The position numbers were made by a program, and so were the translations under genes. The notes under the pieces are model-generated. The model had not been told where the DNA came from, ran no database searches, and saw nothing but the letters and a program-made list of their open reading frames with translations. Positions 35,282 through 48,120 of a DNA stretch of 64,000 nucleotides are shown here, one piece after another. Each line of letters starts with the position of its first letter. Positions within the stretch are counted from its first letter, which is position 1. Source of the stretch: Udeniomyces pyricola (taxonomy: Eukaryota; Basidiomycota; Tremellomycetes; Cystofilobasidiales; Mrakiaceae); assembly GCA_039545295.1 (NCBI GenBank), contig BCIK01000012.1, positions 806,001-870,000 of the forward strand. Direction: 5' to 3'.

Positions 35282-37604
35282 CTAGTCTGCGAATGTCATC
35301 GCAAACACATCGGGAAGGGCGCGCACAGGTAACGCAAGGCAAGGCGTACAAGAACAAAAGCTTGTCGTTAGATGAGTCTGTTTCTTTGTTTCCTTCCAGA
35401 AGGAGAAGAAAAAACGTACAAAGGAGTCGAGTGAGAATGTTGGCCTTTGTTGAGGCGATCGAGTCGTAGATCTTTTGAGCCTCAACTTTGCCGACATTGG
35501 AGATATCCGCCATGAGGTAACTGTGCGAAACAAACACAAGCCGGGTTGGCAAGATAGAGATGACAACAGTCAGTCTCGGAAGTCAAAAACGCACTAAACA
35601 ATACCAAATAGGATTCGAATGCGCCAGTGGCACACAGCGAAAGATGTCGAAAGAAGCCAGAAAAAAAAAAAAAAAAAGTTGCTTACGCAGTGTCACCCCT
35701 AGAGTCACTGAACTGCTTCTCAATGTTGTACTCGGCGAGGGTATCGTTGATGACTCGAAGAACTCCCGGCTCGTTTCGGTGGACGTAGCAAAGTCGGACG
35801 TGCCTGTCGTCCTCGGTCGAAATCGCTCGGAGGTCGACCTCGGGCATGTTGACGGCGCCGACAGTCGATCCATAGTTGAGGTACCGGGCGAGAGCCGTGC
35901 TGACCTCCTGACCAATCATCCGCTGAGCCTCTTCAGTCGAACCACCGATATGGGGCGTGAGGATAGTGTTGGGAGCGTTCTGGATGCGCGAGGCAAACGC
36001 CGGGTTAAGGTTGTCGTTGAAGGTCGGGCCGTTGGCTCCGGGCTCCTTGGGGAAGACGTCGACGGCCGCACCGGCGAGATGACCCGACTCAAGAGCGGAA
36101 GCCAGGGCAGCGAGGTCGACGACGGTACCTCGAGCGTTGTTGATGAGGTACGATCCTTCCTTCATCTGAGCGAGCTCAGCCTCGCCAATCATGTTCTTAG
36201 TCTCGGGCAATTCGGGGACGTGGATAGAGACAAAGTCGGAGCCCGAGAGGAGGTCGGGCAGGGTTTCGACTTGACGAGCTGAACCCAAAGGCATGATAGG
36301 AACGACGTCGTAGTAGATGACTTGCATTCCAAAGGCTGGTAATGAACGTGAAAGGCGTAAGACGAGAAAGAAAATAATCGAGGGAAGAGTGTACGGGGGG
36401 TGGGAGATGATAGGATAACGCAAAGATGGTCAGCCTTCCTGAACAGTCACTGTAGCTACACACTCTCAATTCAAGCAACAAGAAGAAAGTGCCAAAGACG
36501 AAACAGAACGAGCTATCTTACCTTCAGCCAAGACAGAAAGTTGGGTTCCAATGTGACCGTAACCGATGATACCGAGCGTCTTGCCTCGAACCTCCCAGCA
36601 GCCCTTGGAGACCTTGTTCCAAACACCTTCACGCATCTCGCGGGCTCGGTCGGTGAGTTGTCTCGAGAGGCAGACGACCTCGGCAAGGACGAGCTCGGCG
36701 ACGGACCGAGAGTTGGAGAAGGGCGAGTTGAAGACGGCGATACCAGCCGAGGCAGCGGCGGTGAGGTTGACCTGGTTGGTACCGATACAGAAGCAACCAA
36801 TGACGAGAAGCTGTCAAGTATGGTGGGCGAGAGTTCCAAAAAAGATGACAAGATGATATCAGCATCGGCACCACAAGCAGCAGGAGTGACATGAAAACGA
36901 CGGTGTGCATACGAAAGCGACCTCGTCATCACATTGGGTCGGCACATACCTTGGTCGCCGCCTTGAGAACCTTTTCGGTCATCTTGGTCTTGGATCGGAT
37001 ACCGATAGCGTGATAAGTTCCGATCTTGGCCAGGAGCTCCTCTTCGGACCACGCCTTGACAAAGTGATCGACCTGGTAACCCTGCGCCTTGAACGAGTCG
37101 ACGGCACCGGCAGAGATGTTCTCGAGCAGCAGGACTCGGACCTCTTTAGATCCCAGCGGCTGGAGGACTCGAGGCTGGCGTAACGACGCAGTGTTGATGG
37201 CGGGGTTTGAGGGCGAGGTCGAGGCAGCCATGAAGGAGTGGATAGGCGAGGTTGCCAGGTACGAGCCCGAGCGAGCAGGGGGAGAGCCAAGGATCTGGAT
37301 GCTAAAGAGGTCGGACAGAGGAAGCAAGAGGTTCCGAACGTGTCAAGGCAAGGGGTAGAGATGCATGATTTGTCATGTCAGTGTGCGTCGATTGAGACAA
37401 AAACGTGCTAGGTAGTAGTCGGAACGAAACGTTGGAAGCCACGGAAGGTGAGGGACAGAGAAGATAAAAAGAAGTGAAAGAGAGGGAAGCTTGGAAGGGG
37501 GGAGAATCGCAGCGGGAGCAGGCAATGATGACTCACTTTTGGGGAGGAGAGGAGATGCTGACAGAAGACTTCCTGACGCTGGGCATGTTGACTGGGCTGG
37601 TCAT
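35282..37604 (-). CDS. SER3: D-3-phosphoglycerate dehydrogenase (serine biosynthesis)
   Basis: Oxidises 3-phosphoglycerate with NAD, the first step of serine synthesis in the cytosol. Six exons: 37604-37537, 37301-36950, 36810-36522, 36335-35687, 35520-35420, 35286-35282; 487 residues. The first 60 residues are a Ser/Pro-rich extension, as in fungal SER3/SER33. Then LLLENIS opens the substrate domain; the NAD fold has GYGHIGTQ near residue 225; the catalytic region has SIHVPELPETKNMI, NNARGT and HIGGSTEEAQ (active-site His). The C-terminal ACT domain (VRLCYVHRNEPGVL, ADISNVGKVEAQ) is the serine-binding regulatory site in many homologues. The last exon is only 5 nt (AC + TAG): it completes the final Tyr codon to end LTRLLY, matching the usual C-terminal Tyr. 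Identity is certain; the last exon needs transcript proof. Confidence 0.95.
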
Positions 37605-38546
37605 GACGGGGAAGTTTTGTGTGTGTGGGGGTGTGTATGAGTGTGACTGTGTGGGCGTGTGCGAGTATATGCGTGTGCTGGTCGGGGGATGGTCGCGAAG
37701 CAAAGGCTTTCTTGGGCCGATGATGGGCTTAGACGTTTTCACAGCTTTCAAGATGACGCCTTGAATAATTCGGAAACTCGCGAATGACTCACGTATTCAT
37801 AACGTGTTCTGTCCGACAGCCTGCAAGCTGCAACTCGAGTCCATATGATTATAATCCATCTACATCCATCATTGCTGCTCATGTTCCCAACCCCTTGCTA
37901 TCAGTAGTCATCACTTATCACTTTGAGATAGCTCTGCTTTCATGATACCTATCCCATCACTCACATCGGTTGCCGAGCACCTCGATGAACCGCTGTCGAG
38001 CAAACGATCATGATCGAAGCTGAGAGCGCTCAAAGTCCGACCGTTTCCAGCCGTCGGGCGTTTCGGCCATTGACTTACGCCTTGCCGATTTCGACATTCA
38101 TTTCCGTCGGACCGTTCTAATTCTGCTATTAGACGTCCTTACACAAGCCATTACACTCATCAGTCCCGGCTACGTCCAGCCGCTTTGAACCGGACGTCTT
38201 TTCGCCCTTGGAGCGACTATGTATGTATAGGCGCAACCAGATTCCCTCATCAACTTTTAGCTTGCTCCAGCTGTCAAACGCCATCGCTAGGGCCAGAGCC
38301 GTCAAACAAAGCATGGATATCAAGGATACTGTAAATAGGTTGGGTGACAAGGGTGTTACAAAAATGTAATCTAACAATACACGACAAGGGGAAAAAATGT
38401 AAGCAGAGGAGAAAGAACTGGAGCAGGGCTGGAAATGAGACAAGATGTCAACAAGGAGAAGAAGAAATGCGGCCGATATGCAAGGGACGAGAATGTAGAA
38501 GAAGGGAAATGGAAAAGCAGAAAACCACCAGCCGATCTGACCGTGA
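37605..38546. other. Intergenic region upstream of the dehydrogenase gene, no gene seen
   Basis: These 942 bases hold the dehydrogenase promoter and the 3' region of the next minus-strand gene. GTGTG-rich sequence lies around 37618-37680. Long ORFs on the minus strand here are out of frame with any neighbour and show no family features. Confidence 0.4.
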
Positions 38547-39824
38547 TCAGCTCGGAGTTGGGAACCCATCCTCATATGGGCGAGTTCGCTTGATCTCTTT
38601 GCGCGATGGAGCTGGTTGCGATGCATGATGGGATGAGGTGGCTTGCTTAGTGAAAGGGTTGCGAAAATGGATCGCCGTCGGGGAGAACGCGCCGGCCTTC
38701 TTCGACGGTGATGGAGGAGAGCCGGGTGAGCGGCAATTGGTCGACGATGGTGAGCGGTCGTGCAGGAGAGGACTAGCGAGATTGCCGAGGGAAAGAGGCG
38801 GGAGTGCATTGATCTGTTTGAACGCAAAGAAAGGGAAGAGGGGGAAGGGGAGAAGTACGAGTGAGAAATGGGTACATGAGCAAGGTAATCAAGGAAGCAA
38901 GCGAAAGAAAGACACGCACGACATCGGTCTTGGTGCGTTTCTTGCCCCAACAACGACTCGACTTTGTCTTTGTCGGCTCGTCGACTACATAATCCTCCCT
39001 GAACTCCTCGCTGACACTGGTCACACGAGCTGCTTCTCCAACTGCAAGCCCCGGCCCCGGGGTAGAGGACGTCGATGAGCCGTCGGAGAAAGAGACCCGT
39101 TTGGCATGGGGCGGACGATGACCGGAATTTGTCACAGAGTGAAGGATGGATATGGGATGGTCAAGGACTGAAGAAGGTGGAGAGGAGGAAGAAGATGGGC
39201 AAGTAACAGAGGAATCGTCGGAGCTGCGCGAGGAGCTGCGCGAGATGATGGCGCGATGACGATGGGGATCGGATGAGATGCACGATGGCGAAGAAGGAAG
39301 GCTATATCGGCGTCGGGAAGACAGTGGGGTTGGCGTCAGAGAAGATGATGTCGGCGGAGAGTGCGAGTGTGAGTGCTGCTCGCTTAGAGGAGAAGAGCGC
39401 GAGGCTGAAAGGGGTTTGGTATGGATGGGGCATGAAGCAGGTGTAGCGAGAGCGAGGATAGACTGGAGAGCATAGCATGTACGAAGCATGAATTGATAAA
39501 AGACGTTGAACAGGATTCAAACGTACGTCGTCAGCATGCGTTCTACTATCAGTCTCTGACCGACACGCAGTGTAATCACGAGGCATGGAATTGTCAACCC
39601 ACAAGCAAAGTCCCAGCAAAACCGACGAGAAGAATCACGTCCATGGGTGGGAGCATCATTTCCCGGATTCCATAGTCTGGCCCATGAGAGTTGGTGATGA
39701 ACGCGCCAGGAATCGCGTAGGCGTCCGTGGCTGATCGTGGGCTTGAGGGCCGAGAGCTTGGCGAGGAAGATGAGCGAGAAGAAGAGCTCGAGGCCGGCGC
39801 GCGGTCGAGGGACAGATGCGACAT
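38547..39824 (-). CDS. Ser-rich membrane-anchored protein with RVSF motif, unknown function
   Basis: Three exons: 39824-39603, 39462-38920, 38813-38547; 343 residues, all junctions in phase 0. The start MSHLSLDRAPA is followed by a Ser/Pro-rich segment, then one hydrophobic stretch (VILLVGFAGTLLSILALA) formed across intron 1 and likely to be a membrane helix. After it comes a long Ser/Pro/His-rich region with KRVSFSDGSS, which fits the [R/K]VxF docking motif for protein phosphatase 1, then acidic EEFREDYVV and a basic Cys-Trp segment. The end (SPTAIHFRNPFTKQ) looks conserved but I do not know the family. A regulatory subunit of PP1 at a membrane is a guess from the motif alone. Confidence 0.65.
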
Positions 39825-42230
39825 GACAACGTTGTCAAGACAAGTAAATGGGCAGATGGCGTGGTGAAACCAAGTCGAGAGGAACACTTTTGAGGTGGTC
39901 AAGCGAGTACAGGGATTGCCAGAGGGGGCTCGTACGAATAGACAGGGGGGAGGCGAGAAATAAAAGTAGTACGGCTGCCGTTGTTGAAAGATAGGAGCGA
40001 TTGTGAGAGATTCGTTTGTTTGGTTCGATCGGGATTGGCGTTGGGCGCCAGTGTGCAGGCTCGGAGGACGAGGATCGATTGAAGAGCAAGCAGTTAACGT
40101 GCGCAAAAGAAGTCCTATGCTGTCAAATGGTGATGGTAGTCGCTAGATATCCAAGTCAGATTCTCTGCGTGGGACCTGGGGAGAACCTCGGGTTAGCGTT
40201 GGCCGAGTTGCGCGAGCGAAGTCGGTCAAGCTCGGACGCCTGTATCCTCCGGCGAGGGCTCACCGAAGCGGCGGCCGAAGCCGCTAGCGAAGCCTGGAAA
40301 AACTCGCTAATGAGGTCCACCTTAGCGCGCACGCACTTTTCCTCGTCTAATATAACACGTACAAGTCTGCACGACAAGATTAAGGTCGGGGCGCCATAGA
40401 CTCTGTTGTCGTCATTCAGGTAAGTAGTACATAGCACACATAATAAGCTCATCAATCATCCACGCGCACTAGAGCGCAGATCCATGACGCTTCCGAGCAG
40501 GATCATGTTCGGGTCAAGAGCGATGCAACAAAATCGAAATCTCCCGTTTTGTTCCGCTCCCGAGCTCGTTATCGAACTCGATCCGAGGCCCGAACCGAAA
40601 AGAACGAAAGATCCACCCTATGAATGCAGAGAAGAGAAGTCTCGACTGACCAGGATTGACCATATGATGCGACCTTACTAGGCCTGAGGCATGAGGGGCG
40701 ACAGCGCGACCAAGAGGGCCTTACATTCGATCGTCTCGCCTAACCACCAAATCTCAATCCTCCACTCTCCCACTTCTAAACTTTCCCGATTGTGTGAGAT
40801 CGTTGCAGTATGTGATATATTTAAGAGATGGTAATGACAATAAAAATAGTGTTTTAAACCTTTGGGCGAAAGAAACGCTAGTCCTTCGAACGAACCTTTT
40901 CGGCTCACCTCGTTACGTCGTTCTGGATACCTTATGCGCCCTCCGTTTCATCTCGAAATTCTCGATTGCCCGAATCTCCCCTTGAGTGACTTGAAGGCGA
41001 AAGCAGGGTAAAGCTTGAGACTGGTAAACCAGCAGGGGGAGTCGGTGGGACAGGCATCAAGTCGGACATCGTAGCTTGGTCTATACCACAATCACCGGGT
41101 GATGTTAGTAGATGTATGTCACATCTCTATATGAGTTGACGTATATATTAGCAAACTTGCGAGGATTTACGTGAAGAAAGGGTGGAAGCGGTCGTGTTCA
41201 GGGTAGGAGAAGCGCAGTCGAAGCTTGATCGCGACAGTCCGCGACAGATTACGCCACCCATCATACATCAATATTCAATCGTCAAGCCGGTACTGAACAA
41301 TTTCCCAATCGGAGTTACGTCCAGGTTTCGCATGCACACATTGGTCAACCTACCATGATCCGGCCATGACAAGTGCCGGTGTGTTGTTGCCTGGAACGAT
41401 GAGATCAGATGTTAGTCATGGCTACGTACTCAGCAACGTAATATCCGGGATACGGTATCAGCTTAGTCGGTAATCACGTCGTCAGTTGACTGAAATATAT
41501 CAAGTATTCACTGCATGCATGGGGTTTGCTATCAACGGCTATCACAGTACTAAGAATGCAAGCCCCTTGGACACCAAAAGGGCCGATGGGAACAATGTTG
41601 TAGACGTGGACTCTCCTATGGTTAGCTGCAGACGGTTGGTACGGCGGAATTGGCATGCATGTACGCAGGGATGGGCGTCGAACGTCGAACAAGCTACATG
41701 GCAAGAAATGGCAGCTAGGCACCAAGGTGTAAGACTCTCGAAAAAGGCTGAAAAAGCGTCAGACACGCCTCAGTCAAGCATTGGCCCAAGCCTCACCCAG
41801 CGTTGGACAAGGCTGAAAGAGACTCGAAAAGCCTTTGGTGCCTGGCTGCCCTTTCTTGCTATGTAGTCAAACAAGCCAGCCGAGCTTCAGAGACGATTTT
41901 GAGTCGTGAGGATGGACATGAGATGGACAACAAGACGTCATTTTTCTAAATCTTGCATGATGGCCCGGGTTTTTACAAACGTTAGTGATACATGACTGTC
42001 CGAAATAGCACGCCAGTAAGCTTCTCTCAAAGGGACTAAGACTAAATCGCAAGAACGCTGCATGAATCGAAGCAAACAACGTCCGAGCTCCCGTGGTCTC
42101 GAAAAGATCTAGCAAACACGAAGTTTACTCGACTCGGAGACCTCCCTTGCCTGCAAGAAACCAATGCACGCAAACGAGGTGAGCCGGGCCGAACGCAAAC
42201 GGACAGAAGGAGAGAGAAAAAGGCCAGGCC
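39825..42230. other. Gene-poor region of 2.4 kb
   Basis: It holds the promoter of the Ser-rich membrane-protein gene, the 3' region of the eL29 gene, and about 1.7 kb in which I can support no gene. A 100-codon minus-strand frame at 40156-40455 has no family match that I know, and scattered splice-like signals at 40930-41640 do not join into an open reading frame. A MITE-like element lies at 41694-41866. The region is less compact than the rest of the window. Confidence 0.45.
41694..41866. mobile_element. MITE-like element with imperfect terminal inverted repeats
   Basis: The left arm (41694-41727) begins CTACATGGCAAGAAATGGCA and goes on with GCTAGGCACCAAGG. The right arm (41832-41866), read on the minus strand, begins CTACATAGCAAGAAAGGGCA and goes on with GCCAGGCACCAAAGG. 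About 31 of 34 positions agree with one gap. Related sequence continues inward as CTCGAAAA(A)GGCTGAAA. The whole unit is 173 bases with no coding capacity, which suits a non-autonomous DNA transposon. The sequence ACAAG flanks both sides (left next to the arm, right a few bases away) but is not a clean target duplication. Family unknown. Confidence 0.55.
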
Positions 42231-43432
42231 TTAGGATGGCAAACGAGACGTACCCTTCTTGACCTCAGGAGCCTCACCGGCAGCCTCCTTTCGCTCGGCT
42301 CGGAGAATCTTCTGAGTACCGAGCTGGGCGAACTTCAAGTTTCGTCGGAACTGCAAGTCCATTCGAGAGTAGGCGAGGTAAAGATCGAGAACGGACGGAT
42401 AGAGGAGTGAGGGGTATGGGTGATGAGAGATAAGGCGAGTATAACAGTATGAAGATTGAGAGGTAGTCGATGGAAGCGCGAGAAACAAGTCGTGAACAAA
42501 GATGAGGAACACGATGAGCTACATGTGCAAGAACCCAGACGCCGTGGGAAAGTGATTAAAAGAAAGGACCATGACGCAGGGCCGTACCTTGGGGTCAACA
42601 CCGTTCATCGACGGGTGTCGGTTGAGCTTAGGCTTCTTGATACCATTTCGGTGAGCCTTGGAGTTCTGGTTGTGGTTGGTGTGGTTCTTCGACTAGAGGG
42701 CGCAAGCAAGACAAAGAGCAAAAGCGAGAGCGAACGCGAAGAAGCAAAGAGTCGAACGGTCAGGTCTGTTGACGCGCGGATTGACTTGATATGGGCTATT
42801 CCGCCATAGGTTGGGTATTGGTTGAGCGTGATAGATGCTGCATGTCGGGAGCGAGGGATAATGACGCGGCGAAAGGGAAAGGCGACGGAAGCCGAAGGTT
42901 GGGCTTGCGAGGCAAGAAAGGGCGGGTCAAGGTTGAGATTTTAGACGAAGACGGAAGGGGGGGAAGGGAGGGGGGGGGAGAGAGAGGCATTGGTCGAGCG
43001 TTTCTCGAGCCTGTTTCGTCCTGTCTCTCGAGTGAACAAACGACAGACTCGTGAAGCTCTAGGTGGTCGAACGGTTGATTGATGGATGATATATGGCCGA
43101 GCGTATGACGAGAGCAGCTGAACGAGTCGAGGGGCGTAAGGGAAGGAGAGAAGGGAAGAAGGAAGAGGCTCGCTCGGAGGGAGAGCAAGACTCACTTTGG
43201 CCCTGGAGGGAGAAGAAGCATCAAAGAGCAGAGTGGGTCAGCATTTCGCCTTTGGGTCGATTTTCTCAGTCGAGGACGGGTTGGCGAGAGTGCTAGCTGT
43301 ATAGTGTAGGGCTTGATGATGTCGATGTATGTTGGAGCGAGGAGTAGTCGAGCATAGCAGCGTCAAGAAGAGGAGAGGGGAGCCCGAGGGACCTAAGGAA
43401 CCCAAGGGACTTGACGAAGAAGGGCCTTACAT
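42231..43432 (-). CDS. RPL29: 60S ribosomal protein eL29
   Basis: Small basic protein of the large ribosomal subunit, 77 residues. Exons: 43432-43431 (the AT of the start codon), 43202-43196 (GGCCAAA), 42692-42588, 42350-42231. The body reads [39 protein letters not shown] and [13 protein letters not shown], an unmistakable eL29. No ATG precedes GGCCAAA inside its own exon. Upstream, CAAAGAT followed by the donor GTAAGG provides AT, so joining gives ATG GCC AAA. The start codon is therefore split by intron 1 (228 bases), and the second exon has 7 nt. Long 5' introns are common in ribosomal protein genes. It lies head to head with the ubiquitin-eL40 gene. Confidence 0.88.
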
Positions 43433-44232
43433 CTTTGCTAGGAACTGCGAAGGGAGGGGACGGAGGACGGGGGAAGGAAGGACAGCGAGAAGGGGAAGAC
43501 GGTCGAGCCAGCCAGGTCAGACCAGCCGCCCCAGCGTGAGCGCCCGCCTGTGTTTCGACTCCTCGAGCCAAAGCGCTCGCTGGCTTGCGCTGGCTGGCCG
43601 CCCGTCTTTGGCTGGGCCAGGCGAGACTGAGTTCAGCAATCGGTTTTTTTTTTTTTTCTTCTTCTTCCTGCTGGTCTCGTCACCCTTGCAGATTTCGCTC
43701 CCAGCCCAGCCTCCTCTGATCGCCCTCCCGCCCAGGCGACCCATCCAAGTCTCTTCTCGCTGGCTCTTCGCTTCGCTGCCCCCCCCCTTTCCTCCCTTCC
43801 CTCCTACGGAAACCAGCAGCAAAGGTCAGTTCACGCTTCCCTCAAGTCCTCCCTCAGAACATCCCTACGCCCCCTCTCCCCACCCCCTCCTATCATCAAG
43901 TCATCCCATCCTACAGCCAGTCATCAACTCATCCTTCAGCCAGCCAGTCAGCTAGCTAGCTAGACATCCATCCATATATCTCGACGCATACATCGGCCCC
44001 GTCCCTCTCGATTCCCCTCCGTCCCAGGCCATAGGCACCTTTCTTTCTCTCTTCTTTCAAACGAGAGAGACCGCTCCGCTCGCCCTCGACAAAGCGCCCC
44101 TTGGCCCATTTCTCCTCCCCTCACAGCAGCCCTCGCCCCCTCGAATTTCGCCTCGGAGCCCGATGCTCAACCAAGTCCCCTTCCTCCTTCATACCCTTCC
44201 CTCACCACCACCACATCCGACCACCGCTACAG
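43433..44232. promoter_or_regulatory. Bidirectional promoter region between eL29 and ubiquitin-eL40 genes
   Basis: These 800 bases separate the two starts and must hold both promoters and 5' untranslated regions. The half next to the ubiquitin gene is strongly C/T-rich, as expected for basidiomycete ribosomal protein promoters. CTAGCTAGCTAG lies near 43951-43963 and a run of T near 43645-43658. Shared control of the two ribosomal genes is inferred from position. Confidence 0.5.
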
Positions 44233-45590
<1,358 letters not shown>

Positions 45591-46299
45591 TGGTTTTCGC
45601 CCCCCACCTCTACTTTGGGTCTTCTGCTCTCACTGTTGCGTCTTCGATGCGCCTGCCGATGAGGATCGCTGTGTGTTGTCGATCAATGGTCATCCCGATA
45701 ATTGGCTTTCGTGTTGTCGGTTGTGAAAAAGAGAAAGAAAAAAAAAAGGCCAACATGAGAAGAGCGCGACTTTCTCAGCAACTGGCTATGTGTACGCTAT
45801 ATGTGAGGTTGATCGTCTTTGGTTGTGCTAGTATATAAGCATCGACGTGGTGTAGTCCATTTGGGTACATGATCGTCTCTCGTGCGATTACATTGTACAA
45901 ACAAAACATCCAGCGGCCGACGGATATATAGTCATGATCATATATGTCTTGGACGACGTCGTTGGATTGAAGGGCTGATGGAGCCTATAACCGAGCTGCT
46001 GCCGGGTTGATGAGTGTTGCTGTATTGGACAGAGTTATACGTCTGTAGTACTGGATTGATGAGTGTGTGTATGTATGTATGTATGTATATATGGATGTGA
46101 TATACAGTAGTACCGCTTGGCCGTGCTCTTCAAGTGGCCGGCTGCCGTCGATCGGGAATGGTACGCAGCAAACGTATTCTCGGCCAACAGCGAATCCAAT
46201 TGATCAATCACACACCCTTATACAAGTACTTTCCCTCCCCCCTTCAGCATCACCCACGCATCTCAGTAGTCCAAGTAGTCCATCATCTCCCCTCCCCTC
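45591..46299. other. Intergenic region, no gene seen
   Basis: 3' region of the ubiquitin-eL40 gene and promoter of the next + strand gene. It contains GTAT repeats at about 46064-46088. No coding exon is supported. Confidence 0.45.
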
Positions 46300-48120
46300 A
46301 TGTCATCCCGTACGTCCCACAATGGACGGACAGAGTTCATTCCACTTCTTCCAACCACCAACACCACTCCCACACCACCACCACCACCAGCGTCCATGGA
46401 TCCTCATCACTCGACGATACCTGCCCAGACCAACTTCTCTGCCCCCTCCCCCCTTTCGCAGTCCTTTGCGTTCCCCCATAAATCTTCACCGGCCGCCACT
46501 TCGATAGACAGTCCCCGACAGCATCCTCATCATGCCAGGACGCCTTCGAGCCAGAGCGGAAAAGCGAAACCGAGCCTCTCACGATTGTATATCGATGACG
46601 CGACGCCTGCAGTTACCATGGTAGGTGTGTTCCTACTCCTCATTCAGCCAGAGCGACGGCAAGAAGGACGACGAACCCAAACTACCCAGTCGCCCCCACT
46701 GACTCCATTTCTATCAGACACAACCTCCATCGCAATCCCCTTCACCCACAGAACCGACCATGACATCCATGTCAGCCGCCGGCGGCGGCGGCATGGGTGA
46801 CGCCAACCGCGGACGACGTCCCTCGAATCCCTTGGTTCATCCCTCTGAGCTCGCCGAACGCCTTCAACTCCCCGAGAACGCTCATACCGACGCTCTCCAT
46901 CTCCTACGGTCGAAACTTGACCATCTCCGCTCGGGCGCGATCAAGTTAGCTGGTCATGAGAATGGTGAAGGAGGAAGTCATCAAGCAGGGTTCGATGTTA
47001 GGTCTCCAAGAGCGGGAACGCCCGTCTCGGGCATTCCTCCCGGTGCTAGTTTCGCTGCTAGAGGAGGAGGAGCAGCAGGAGGTATCAGACCAAGTGGTTC
47101 TATGCTCAGCGGAGGATCCAACCATCATCCTTTCGGCGATGGCAAGATGTCAGCTTCACCTACGCGAGGAACGCCTGCTTTGAGCGATCCGACTTCCGTC
47201 AGACTGGGCGGTCAAGACGCGTTCTTTGCGAGGTTAGAAAGGATCCGATCACTCCAAGGCGATATCAGGAAACTCCACAGCGATCTCGAAGGCGTTGGGT
47301 TAGGTTGGGAAGAAGGAGAAGTCGGCAGTAAAAAAACAGAAGGAGGAGCAGCGAAACAGGATTCTGAACGGGCTGGAGCCGAAGGAAAGTCTGGGGACAA
47401 GGCGGCTGCCGCCGAGGGGAAAGCAGACGACGAGCTGTTCGATCGGTGCAAGCAGAGTTTCATGCAGAGACAGAGTAAGGTCGAGGAGATCATGAACAAG
47501 GTATGTTGGATCGTTGACAGGCCCTGGGGCTGGGATGTCTCACAGACAGGCATACGAGATCTAGGGAGGGGGGGGGGGGNGTTGATGGGTCGCCTGCGCA
47601 GCGGGAGGTCGATGGTTTCGGAGGGCGTCGTTTTTTTCTTTCTTATTTCGCCTTCTTCTCTTTCACCCCCTTGATCCCGCCAATCCGACACAAAAAGACT
47701 TTGAGAATTGTTCCATGGGTGTCGTTGAGAGAAACTCTGACGGTTTTTTTTTCTTTTGACGGTTTTGATCTGGTTAATTAGCTCTCGACGTTATCGTCCT
47801 CCCTCATTTCCTTCCACACGCTTCCGACCCCAAGCCTTCAATTTCCCGCTTCGACACCTCAACCCGGCACAACTCCGACCTCAGCCTCAGCGTCTCGAGT
47901 CCCAACGCCGAGAGCTTCTTCGCCGTTACCTGTGCAACTCGGACGAAGCGCTCTCGGTCGATCGGCCCAGCAACTGCAACAACAGCAACAGCAGCAGCAG
48001 CCATCACCGCTGGCACAATCGACGAGTCGAGGAAAAGAAGATAGGGGCTCGTTAGGGGGTGGTTCCGGGGCAGCAAAAGTTAGGAGGGATAGCATTAATC
48101 GGGGATTAGGCATCAGCTGA
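46300..48120 (+). CDS. Low-complexity protein with a central coiled-coil, unknown function
   Basis: Three exons: 46300-46620, 46718-47500, 47782-48120; 480 residues, all junctions in phase 0. The start could also be the Met at 46396. The N-terminus is rich in Pro, Ser, Thr and His. A structured-looking part follows (NPLVHPSELAERLQLPEN, LRSKLDHLRSGAIKLA), then a Gly-rich linker, then a helical part (FFARLERIRSLQGDIRKLH) and a charged Ala/Lys/Glu stretch ending QSFMQRQSKVEEIMNK. The last exon holds a Gln tract and a basic C-terminus (KVRRDSINRGLGIS). No catalytic motif is seen. The heptad-like helices suggest a subunit of a larger complex, which is inference only. Intron 2 contains a G run and one N at 47580. 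Confidence 0.65.

Noticed and set aside
38129..38953. 274-codon minus-strand ORF
   Set aside because: It overlaps the 3' exon of the Ser-rich membrane gene in another frame; the chosen frame joins cleanly to upstream exons, this one does not.
40932..41640. Splice-like signals and short peptides suggesting a small minus-strand gene
   Set aside because: Candidate exons can be drawn, but the best joins create a stop codon and none matches a known family. Left as unexplained.
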